Source of the DNA: Dehalococcoidales bacterium
GTDB lineage: Bacteria > Chloroflexota > Dehalococcoidia > Dehalococcoidales > RBG-16-60-22
DNA length: 8,585 bases
NCBI GenBank assembly: GCA_030628245.1
Contig: DAOVRI010000068.1
Coordinates: forward strand, 1 to 8,585
Reading direction: 5' to 3'
The translations under genes were made by a program, and so were the position numbers. Shown here in pieces: positions 1-5,371 of the stretch. Within the stretch, counting starts at the first letter, position 1; each line of letters begins with the position of its first letter. The notes beneath the pieces were generated by a model. It was not told the origin of the DNA. It did not search any database and saw only the letters and a program-made list of their open reading frames with translations.

Positions 1-374
1 CCGGGGATAATCTTGTCGCAGTTGGGTATGAACACCAGGGCATCGAAGGCATGGCCCTCCGCCATTATCTCCACCGAGTCGGCAATAAGCTCGCGACTGG
101 GCAGGCTGTATTTCATGCCGGCATGGTTCATGGCGATACCGTCGCAGATGGCAATCGTGTTGAACTCAAAGGGAACGCCTCCCCCCTCACGCACCCCGGC
201 CTTAGCAGACTCGGCAATATCGCGCAGGTGGATATGCCCGGGCACAATCTCCGTAAAGCTGTTGACGATGCCGATAAACGGTTTGTCCATCTCGTCACGC
301 GTGCAGCCCACGGCGTACAGTAGCGACCGGTGCGGCGCTCTTTCAATACCCTTTTTTGCGGCATCACTTTTCAC
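1..374 (-). CDS. ilvD: Dihydroxy-acid dehydratase, N-terminal part (cut by window edge)
   Basis: Encodes the first 124 residues of dihydroxy-acid dehydratase, the Fe-S enzyme that dehydrates 2,3-dihydroxy acids to 2-keto acids in valine, isoleucine and leucine synthesis. Reading the minus strand from a GTG at 374-372 gives VKSDAAKKGIERAPHRSLL, then KPFIGIVNSF and the PGHIHL motif (residues 45-50), EFNTIAICDGIAM (D78 is the conserved metal-ligand Asp) and LPSRELIADSVE. The cluster-binding NCDK motif (C119) lies just before the edge. The PGH rather than PCN form resembles the oxygen-sensitive [4Fe-4S] enzymes such as E. coli IlvD (family knowledge). The start is fixed by GGAGG at 387-383, 8 nt upstream, and by alignment of the N-terminus with the family. 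The rest of the gene, probably with other ilv/leu genes after it, lies outside the window. Expression is likely controlled by the promoter and leader terminator at 493-401. Confidence 0.95.
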   Translation of the reverse strand, partial: MKSDAAKKGIERAPHRSLLYAVGCTRDEMDKPFIGIVNSFTEIVPGHIHLRDIAESAKAGVREGGGVPFEFNTIAICDGIAMNHAGMKYSLPSRELIADSVEIMAEGHAFDALVFIPNCDKIIP

Positions 375-400
375 TTCTTATTCCTCCAAAAAGCTCTACT

Positions 401-426
401 AAAAAAATAACCGCCTCTTGAGACGG
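401..426 (-). terminator. Intrinsic terminator in the ilvD leader (probable attenuator)
   Basis: On the minus strand CCGTCT (426-421) pairs with AGGCGG (416-411) across a CAAG tetraloop, with one T-G wobble. It is followed directly by TTATTTTTTT (410-401). This is a classic Rho-independent terminator. It lies downstream of a good promoter (493-464) and only 27 nt before the ilvD start codon, so it would stop ilvD transcription unless it is prevented from forming. It could also serve as the end of the upstream tsaE-to-CoA-transferase transcript. The plus strand has no T-run on its side, so it works in one direction only. Confidence 0.75.
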
Positions 427-463
427 ACCGGAAAATAAACTTTTAGTTAAATGCCCGTACCTA

Positions 464-493
464 AAGATAGCATGAGCGACTGTTTATTGTCAA
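464..493 (-). promoter_or_regulatory. Sigma70-type promoter for ilvD
   Basis: On the minus strand a perfect -35 TTGACA (493-488) is separated by 18 nt from a -10 TATCTT (469-464), predicting a transcription start near 458. The leader before the GTG start of ilvD would be about 85 nt and includes the terminator hairpin. It lies in the 158-nt gap after the CoA-transferase gene and shows that ilvD can be transcribed apart from the upstream operon. Confidence 0.65.
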
Positions 494-532
494 GCTGGCG
501 CGTGTGTAATTTTTGGTGACGCTTTACAGCTA

Positions 533-1882
533 TTACCAGTGTAGGCCAGCGGTCCCCTTAGTGATAAAATTGTCTTTGCGGGCGGCCTCGGTAAGCTGGT
601 CGCAGAAATCGGGGTGGGCGATGGATATCAGCATTTTGGCGCGCTGCCAGGTGCTCTTGCCTTTGAGATTGACCATGCCGTACTCCGTAACAATATAAGA
701 GACATCGGAGGCCGGCACGGTAACCATGTCCCCCAATTCCAGGACAGGCACGATATTTGACATCATTTTGCCGTCCTTATCCTCACGGGTCGCGTGGAGG
801 CAGATGAAAGCCTTGCCTCCCGGCGACATGTAAGCCCCGCGAGTAAACTCCAGCTGGCCGCCGGTACCGCTGATTTGCCGGCAGCCCACCGACTCCGAGC
901 AGACCTGCCCCCGCAGGTCAACGCGCAGGCTGCTGTTGATGGCTATCTGCTTTTCGTTTTTAGCGATGATATAAGGGTCGTTGGTGTAATCTACCGGGAA
1001 CCCCGCCAGCACCGGATTTCTATCCATGAATTTGTAAAGTCTTTCCGAGCCGGCGGCAAAACAGTGCACGGCCTTACCCAGATTGATATTTTTCTTTCTC
1101 CCCGTGACCACTCCCGCCTCGACAAGCTCCATCATGCTGTCGTTGAACATCTCGCTGTGTATGCCCAGGTCTTTCAGTCCGTGCTGTATCAGCAACTTAC
1201 CGACGATGCTGGGTATAGCGCCCACGCCGAGCTGGATAGTGGCTCCGTCTTCTATCTGCTCCGCCAGCAACCCGGCGATAACCTCGTCCTCCGGGGTTAT
1301 TTCCGCCGCCGGAAACTCCGGTATTTTGTACTCGTAGTTCTCGACGACGTAGTCCACCTGAGAGATGTGGACGACCTCGTCATAGCCGCCGTAGACCCAC
1401 GGCTGGTGTTCATTGACTTCGACTACTACCGTCTTTGCCACTTCGCAGGCCGCTTTCTGCCGTGTTACCGCCGTGCCGAAATTGAAGTTGCCTTCTTCAT
1501 CCATCGGCGTGACTTCGATAAACGTGATATCCACCTCGTCCTTCAGCCACTCGCGGTACATCCGGGGGCCTTCGCTCAGGCCGAACGGGATGTAGGAGCA
1601 GGCGCCGTTCTTGTGATACTCCCTCTCCACCTTTCCCAGAAACCACGAGTTGTGGATGAAGTGCTCCTGGCGAGGGTCAATCCGCGGAATCTGGGTATGG
1701 GAATGTTCCGCCCTGATTTTTACCTCTCTTAACTCTTTGGCCCGCTCCGCCAGTTTCTCGTCAATCAGCGAAGGAAAGCCGCAAATAGCCCCGTAGTCAA
1801 TCCACATGCCGGACTTCACCAGCCCGGCGGCTTCCCCAGCGGAAATCAGCTTGCGTTGATATTCATCGCGGTAATCTGACAT
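533..1882 (-). CDS. Acetyl-CoA hydrolase / 4-hydroxybutyrate CoA-transferase family protein
   Basis: A 449-residue class I CoA-transferase of the acetyl-CoA hydrolase/4-hydroxybutyrate (or butyryl-CoA:acetate) CoA-transferase family, acting in the cytoplasm to move CoA between an acyl-CoA and a free acid. Visible motifs are QLGVGAIP (217-224), KDLGIHSEM (237-245) with E244 as the expected catalytic glutamate forming the glutamyl-CoA thioester, the GTGGQLEF CoA-site motif (339-346), and the C-terminal VTEYGMVNLKGKS (398-410). Length is close to characterised family members (about 430-450). The start is ATG at 1882, 26 nt after rpiB stops; upstream ATGs in the frame would overlap rpiB heavily and encode no family sequence. 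The ribosome-binding site is weak (a GAG about 7 nt upstream), so coupling to rpiB translation is possible. It is probably the last gene of the tsaE operon. The substrate (acetate, butyrate, 4-hydroxybutyrate, propionate) cannot be told from sequence alone. Confidence 0.88.
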   Translation of the reverse strand: MSDYRDEYQRKLISAGEAAGLVKSGMWIDYGAICGFPSLIDEKLAERAKELREVKIRAEHSHTQIPRIDPRQEHFIHNSWFLGKVEREYHKNGACSYIPFGLSEGPRMYREWLKDEVDITFIEVTPMDEEGNFNFGTAVTRQKAACEVAKTVVVEVNEHQPWVYGGYDEVVHISQVDYVVENYEYKIPEFPAAEITPEDEVIAGLLAEQIEDGATIQLGVGAIPSIVGKLLIQHGLKDLGIHSEMFNDSMMELVEAGVVTGRKKNINLGKAVHCFAAGSERLYKFMDRNPVLAGFPVDYTNDPYIIAKNEKQIAINSSLRVDLRGQVCSESVGCRQISGTGGQLEFTRGAYMSPGGKAFICLHATREDKDGKMMSNIVPVLELGDMVTVPASDVSYIVTEYGMVNLKGKSTWQRAKMLISIAHPDFCDQLTEAARKDNFITKGTAGLHW

Positions 1883-1908
1883 GTTGTTACTCAATATCCG
1901 GTAGCGGC

Positions 1909-2361
1909 TTAACCACGCCCAAACTGTTTCTCTTCGATTTCCTTTATCTTGTCCAGTCTGGCTACATGCCTGCCGCCCTCGAACTCGGTGGTGAGAAAAG
2001 TTTCCAGGATGGAGGGGATACGCGCCTTTCCTTCCTCCGCCGACAGGCAGCAAATCTGGGCGTTATTGTGCTGTCGCGCCCGTTTCGCGGTGAAGGCATT
2101 ATAACACTGGGCCGCCCTTATCCCTTTCACTTTATTGGCCGTAATGCACATGCCAATGCCGGTTCCGCATATCAGGACGCCCCGGTCAAACTCTCCCCTG
2201 GCGACGGCCCCGGCCACCTTGACGCCGATATCGGGGTAATCAACCGCTTCTTCATCATAGCAGCCGAAATCATGATAGTTATACCCGTGTTCCGCCAGCA
2301 AACTGATGACAAGCTCTTTGAGCTTACAACCTCTGTGGTCGCCGCCTATAGCTATACGCAT
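1909..2361 (-). CDS. rpiB: Ribose-5-phosphate isomerase B
   Basis: A 150-residue RpiB/LacAB-family sugar-phosphate isomerase converting ribulose 5-phosphate and ribose 5-phosphate in the pentose phosphate pathway. It starts with MRIAIGGDHRGCKLKE (D8, H9 phosphate/substrate site), then YPD, the catalytic-Cys loop LICGTGIGM (C65), and RQHNNAQ (H98), where the family usually has HND followed by AN. The C-terminal GGRHVARLDKI (129-139) supplies phosphate-binding R131/H132. Length and domain layout are normal. The start is set by a perfect AAAAGGAGGT at 2378-2369, 7 nt before the ATG. It lies 28 nt after tsaC and 26 nt before the CoA-transferase gene, inside the same leftward operon. Allose-6-phosphate isomerase activity is known in some relatives and cannot be excluded. 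Confidence 0.95.
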   Translation of the reverse strand: MRIAIGGDHRGCKLKELVISLLAEHGYNYHDFGCYDEEAVDYPDIGVKVAGAVARGEFDRGVLICGTGIGMCITANKVKGIRAAQCYNAFTAKRARQHNNAQICCLSAEEGKARIPSILETFLTTEFEGGRHVARLDKIKEIEEKQFGRG

Positions 2362-2367
2362 AGATAA

Positions 2368-2378
2368 GACCTCCTTTT
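2368..2378 (-). promoter_or_regulatory. Strong Shine-Dalgarno for rpiB
   Basis: AAAAGGAGGTC on the minus strand, with 6 nt between its end and the rpiB ATG. It is the strongest ribosome-binding site in the leftward operon and contrasts with the weak or missing sites of tsaE and the CoA-transferase gene, so rpiB may be translated more than its neighbours. Confidence 0.7.
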
Positions 2379-2389
2379 TTAAGTATAGC

Positions 2390-3049
2390 TCATCCGGAAG
2401 TTTGAAATCTCTTTATCACTTCACGGACTTCCAGCCAGCTGACGCGTCCCTGCCGGATAAGCTGGGGCGGACTGACCGATAAATCGACTATCGTGGATAG
2501 TTCACGCACTTTAAGGGGCCCCTGGTCCAGTATCAAAGCCACGTCACGGATGTTCTCTCCGAGCTGCGCCTCAACCTCCTCGACCGAGTAAGTGGCCGGC
2601 TTACCGCTGACATTGGCGCTGGTCGTGGTCAGCGGATGTCCCGTCATTTCCACCAGACGCAGTATCACAGGGTTGTTCGGAATGCGTATGCCGATAGTAT
2701 CCAGTCCGGCCACCAGCATAGATGGTACCGCTTCCTTTTTAGGCAGCACCAGCGTCAGCGCCCCGGGCAGATAATGCTCGGCGAGAAACCGGGCGGTCGC
2801 GTCGATATCCGCATACTTTCCTGCCTCATCGATAGAGCTTACGGCGACGTGTATCGGGTTGGAGTACGAGCGCCCCTTCAGGTGAAAGACTTTAGCTATG
2901 GCGCGGGTGTCCAGGGCATTGGCCGAAAAGGCGTAACCGGTATCGGTCGGGCAGACCACCACTTCACCCTTGTTTATCAGCCGGCCGGCTTGCTCAAGTA
3001 TATCCTTATCAGGATTGGCTGCATCTATCTTTTCTATCTTCGCCTTCAT
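2390..3049 (-). CDS. tsaC: L-threonylcarbamoyladenylate synthase (YrdC/Sua5 family)
   Basis: A 219-residue single-domain YrdC/Sua5 protein that makes threonylcarbamoyl-AMP from threonine, bicarbonate and ATP, the first step of t6A synthesis. Visible family motifs are CPTDTGYA (33-40), the K-x-R signature in HLKGRSYSNPI (K58, R60, S61), PGALTLVLP (95-103), GIRIPN (120-125), TTSANVSGKPA (142-152) and STIVDL...IRQGRVS near the end. It has no C-terminal Sua5 domain, so it is the short TsaC-like form. I chose ATG at 3049 rather than an upstream ATG at 3082 because GGAGGG (3060-3055) sits correctly before it and the longer form would overlap tsaD. Only one base separates it from the tsaD stop, implying coupled translation. 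It shares an operon with tsaE, tsaB and tsaD, which supports the t6A role over the related YciO. Confidence 0.93.
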   Translation of the reverse strand: MKAKIEKIDAANPDKDILEQAGRLINKGEVVVCPTDTGYAFSANALDTRAIAKVFHLKGRSYSNPIHVAVSSIDEAGKYADIDATARFLAEHYLPGALTLVLPKKEAVPSMLVAGLDTIGIRIPNNPVILRLVEMTGHPLTTTSANVSGKPATYSVEEVEAQLGENIRDVALILDQGPLKVRELSTIVDLSVSPPQLIRQGRVSWLEVREVIKRFQTSG

Positions 3050-3050
3050 A

Positions 3051-4058
3051 CTATCCCTCCAGGGGTACATTGGGAAAAACATTCAGGCGTAAATCGGAGA
3101 CCTCCCCCATCTTCATTCTAGCGTATCCGGCGGCGGCAATCATAGCGGCATTATCGGTGCACAGGGAAAGTTTTGGAAAAAACACGTCGATATTCTTGCG
3201 ACGGCAGGTCTCCCGAAAGACCTCCCGGATCCGGCTGTTGGCGGAGACACCACCGGTAACGCTGACCGCCGCTACGCCGCGTTCCTCAGCGGCACGCATC
3301 GTCTTGCCGACCAGCACATCGGCGACCGCCTCCTGGAAGCTGGCGGCGATATCGGCCAGAGGCAGGGCTTCGTTGCGGGCGACCCTGTCCTTGAACATAT
3401 TGATAACCGAAGTTTTCAGTCCGCTGAAACTGAAATCGAGCGTCTTACTTCTTATCATAGGTCTCGGAAAGCTGAAGGCTTTTATACCCCCCTTGGTAGC
3501 AAGTTTATCAATAACCGGGCCTCCAGGGAAGTCCAGACCGAGAAACTTGGCAATCTTGTCGAAGGCCTCACCGGCAGCATCATCCAGCGTCGTACCCAGC
3601 AGCTCGTATTTGCAGTCGTTCTCAACGTAGAGCAGCATGGTGTGCCCCCCGGAGACGGTCAGGCAGACATGGGGCACCGGCAAATCCGGATGGCTGAGTC
3701 GGTTGGCGAAGATATGCCCCTCGATGTGGTGCACACCGATGAGAGGTATCTGCTTTGCGTAGCTGATAGACTTGGCCGCGGCCACGCCGACCAGCAGGCA
3801 GCCGATAAGCCCCTGCTTTGAGGTAACGGCGACGGATTCGATATCATCCAAGGTTTTACCTGCCGTATCGAGGGCTTCTTTAATAACGTAGCCGATAAGC
3901 TCGGTATGCCTGCGTGCGGCAATTTCCGGCACCACCCCGCCGTATTTCCTGAGCAAATCGAGCTGGGTGGCGATAATACTGGACAATATCGTCTCGCCGT
4001 CGGCTACCAGTGCCGCCGATGTCTCGTCGCACGAAGTTTCAATACCCAGAACTAACAT
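3051..4058 (-). CDS. tsaD: tRNA N6-adenosine threonylcarbamoyltransferase
   Basis: A 335-residue Kae1/TsaD ASKHA-fold enzyme that, with TsaB and TsaE, transfers the threonylcarbamoyl group to A37 of ANN-decoding tRNAs. It begins MLVLGIETSCDETSAA and carries the metal-binding HxxxH motif HIEGH (H111, H115), VSGGHT (135-140), GEAFDKIAK and SFSGLKT (210-216), VTGGVSAN (267-274) and LCTDNAAMIA with D302 as the third metal ligand. Length is normal. One oddity: residues 78-89 read VTSKQGLIGCLL where the family nearly always has GPGL, so the Gly-Pro is replaced by Lys-Gln. The start is 17 nt after tsaB with an AAGGA about 12 nt upstream, and the stop is 1 nt before tsaC. Confidence 0.97.
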   Translation of the reverse strand: MLVLGIETSCDETSAALVADGETILSSIIATQLDLLRKYGGVVPEIAARRHTELIGYVIKEALDTAGKTLDDIESVAVTSKQGLIGCLLVGVAAAKSISYAKQIPLIGVHHIEGHIFANRLSHPDLPVPHVCLTVSGGHTMLLYVENDCKYELLGTTLDDAAGEAFDKIAKFLGLDFPGGPVIDKLATKGGIKAFSFPRPMIRSKTLDFSFSGLKTSVINMFKDRVARNEALPLADIAASFQEAVADVLVGKTMRAAEERGVAAVSVTGGVSANSRIREVFRETCRRKNIDVFFPKLSLCTDNAAMIAAAGYARMKMGEVSDLRLNVFPNVPLEG

Positions 4059-4075
4059 GAATATAAACCGGTCCT

Positions 4076-4771
4076 TTACGTATGGCTACTCTTGTATTTA
4101 TTCACAAACGCTTTAGCGGTGGATTCTTTTAAATACAACGGCGTCAGGGAAAGGACATCGTCTTTCTCGCCAAGTTCCAGTCGCTGCTCCGCCAGGCAGG
4201 CCACCGCCGCGCCACCCGGAGTAGCCTCTACCGCTTTGATATTCATTCCTGATTCCTGTTTGACTATTCGTGTATATGCCTGAGACCCGTTACCCACCAG
4301 TACGGCAGGCCCGGTTAACAGTGCTGTTAATCCTTTAACATCACCGACATAATACTCACCGATTCGACGAACCGCATTGTTTTCGGGGCGGTACAGGGCA
4401 GCATAAACGGCATCGCCGGTGCCAACGCTGATAACGGCGCAAATCAGCGACGATTCGTGGCGGGCGCCGTAAGCCAGGGCTTGCAGTGTCGGCACACCGG
4501 CGACGGGCTTTCCCGTGCTGAAAGCCAGGATTTTACCCACCGTTACCCCCACCCTGATTCCCGTCCACGAGCCCGGCCCCAGCCCTACCCCAATTCCCCC
4601 CACATCCTTGAGAGCCAGCCCGGCACTCTTCAGGGTGGAATCGATATTGGCGACAATCTGCTCCAGGGAATCCGTCTTTGCCGCGTAAGTAGAGTCCGCC
4701 AGGACTTTTTCGTCGTCGACCAATCCCACGGCATTGGCGTAACCCGATGTATCTATACCCAGCACCATCAT
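4076..4771 (-). CDS. tsaB: t6A biosynthesis protein TsaB
   Basis: A 231-residue TsaB (YeaZ) protein, the inactive ASKHA-fold partner that dimerises with TsaD and is essential for t6A formation. It begins MMVLGIDTSGYANAVGL and carries LGPGSWTGIRVG (64-75), the hallmark segment of the family, followed by GVPTLQALAY. It lacks the HxxxH metal site of TsaD, as expected. The C-terminal half is less conserved but ends in TPLYLKES, typical of the family. Its ATG (4771-4769) overlaps the tsaE stop as ATGA, a common sign of translational coupling; an adjacent second ATG at 4768 is also possible. No rimI acetyltransferase gene lies between tsaB and tsaD, unlike many bacterial clusters. Confidence 0.94.
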   Translation of the reverse strand: MMVLGIDTSGYANAVGLVDDEKVLADSTYAAKTDSLEQIVANIDSTLKSAGLALKDVGGIGVGLGPGSWTGIRVGVTVGKILAFSTGKPVAGVPTLQALAYGARHESSLICAVISVGTGDAVYAALYRPENNAVRRIGEYYVGDVKGLTALLTGPAVLVGNGSQAYTRIVKQESGMNIKAVEATPGGAAVACLAEQRLELGEKDDVLSLTPLYLKESTAKAFVNKYKSSHT

Positions 4772-5241
4772 GACCGCTGCAGCTCCTCGAGCAGCCTGCC
4801 GAACCTTCCGCCGGACGTGGAAAATTTAATGCGCCGCTGCCGGGCCGACAGGACTTCAAACTCCACTTTCAGGAGGTCGTCGGGGAGAAGGGATGGTATT
4901 TTCTCCGCCCATTCCACAATCATCACGCCGGACTCCGTGCGAGAGAGGTAGTCGGTAATACCCAGCTCAACAACGTCCGATTCCGTGCCCAGGCGGTATA
5001 AATCCATGTGAAAGACGGGCAGCCGCCCGCGGTATTCGTTCACCAGGACGAAGGTCGGGCTGTTGACCTGCCTCAGGGGAACACCCAGTCCGGCGCAGAC
5101 ACCTCGCGTCAGCAGCGTCTTCCCGCAGCCCAGCTCCCCGGTCAGGGCAATGACGCTGCCCGTTTCGAGTCGCTCACCCACCCTCTCCCCGAGAGCCGAG
5201 GTAGCCGCAGGACTTTTGCTGAGAAATTCGTAACTATCCAT
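4768..5241 (-). CDS. tsaE: t6A biosynthesis ATPase TsaE
   Basis: A 157-residue P-loop ATPase of the TsaE (YjeE) family, which binds the TsaB-TsaD complex and drives the t6A catalytic cycle. It shows Walker A GELGCGKT (35-42), SPTFVLVNEY (61-70), HMDLYRL (78-84, D80) and VEWAEKI (109-115), all standard. I place the start at ATG 5241. The frame stays open upstream to 5373, but that stretch runs through the promoter region, encodes no family sequence, and offers no better start. No Shine-Dalgarno precedes the ATG (the upstream bases read ATCATCCCTG). It is the first gene of the leftward operon, divergent from guaA, with a leader of about 90 nt if the -10 at 5343-5338 is right. Its stop overlaps the tsaB start. 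Confidence 0.93.
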   Translation of the reverse strand: MDSYEFLSKSPAATSALGERVGERLETGSVIALTGELGCGKTLLTRGVCAGLGVPLRQVNSPTFVLVNEYRGRLPVFHMDLYRLGTESDVVELGITDYLSRTESGVMIVEWAEKIPSLLPDDLLKVEFEVLSARQRRIKFSTSGGRFGRLLEELQRS

Positions 5242-5329
5242 CAGGGATGATAACTGCTTGAAAGTAGTGAACTTTAAAAATTTTTTCTGAAATGGCTGTT
5301 GCCGACGCCTGAAAAAGCAGCCTTTCCAC

Positions 5330-5358
5330 TTGACGATAGTATAGCATAATGGTAAATT
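5330..5358 (+). promoter_or_regulatory. Predicted promoter of guaA
   Basis: TTGACG (5330-5335), a 17-nt spacer, and TAAATT (5353-5358) form a reasonable sigma70-type promoter on the plus strand. The predicted transcription start is near 5365, only about 7 nt before the guaA ATG at 5372. With no Shine-Dalgarno sequence in that space, the guaA message would be nearly leaderless. The promoter overlaps the tsaE -10 on the other strand. Confidence 0.5.
5338..5346 (-). promoter_or_regulatory. Extended -10 promoter of the tsaE operon
   Basis: On the minus strand TGCTATACT (5346-5338) matches the extended -10 form TGnTATAAT with one change. There is no convincing -35 at the usual distance, which extended -10 promoters can tolerate. 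The predicted start is near 5331, giving tsaE a leader of about 90 nt. It sits inside the spacer of the guaA promoter, so the two cannot be occupied at once. Confidence 0.45.
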
Positions 5359-5371
5359 GTGTTCTATAAAC

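Noticed and set aside
13..402. Plus-strand and alternative minus-strand frames at the left edge
   Set aside because: The minus-strand frame starting at GTG 374 gives a textbook IlvD N-terminus, so the other frames are shadows.
401..532. T-box riboswitch upstream of ilvD
   Set aside because: The terminator is present, but the conserved T-box sequence (AGGGTGGnACCGCG type) and the long specifier stem are absent, and the leader is too short.
496..535. Terminator directly after the CoA-transferase stop
   Set aside because: Only a broken stem (GGTAATAGC with GCGTCACC) can form and no T-run follows; the hairpin at 426-401 is the first good terminator in that direction.
794..1732. Long open frame on the plus strand opposite the CoA-transferase gene
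   Set aside because: It is the antisense of a clear family protein and its product has no recognisable domain; it arises from G+C-rich codon bias.
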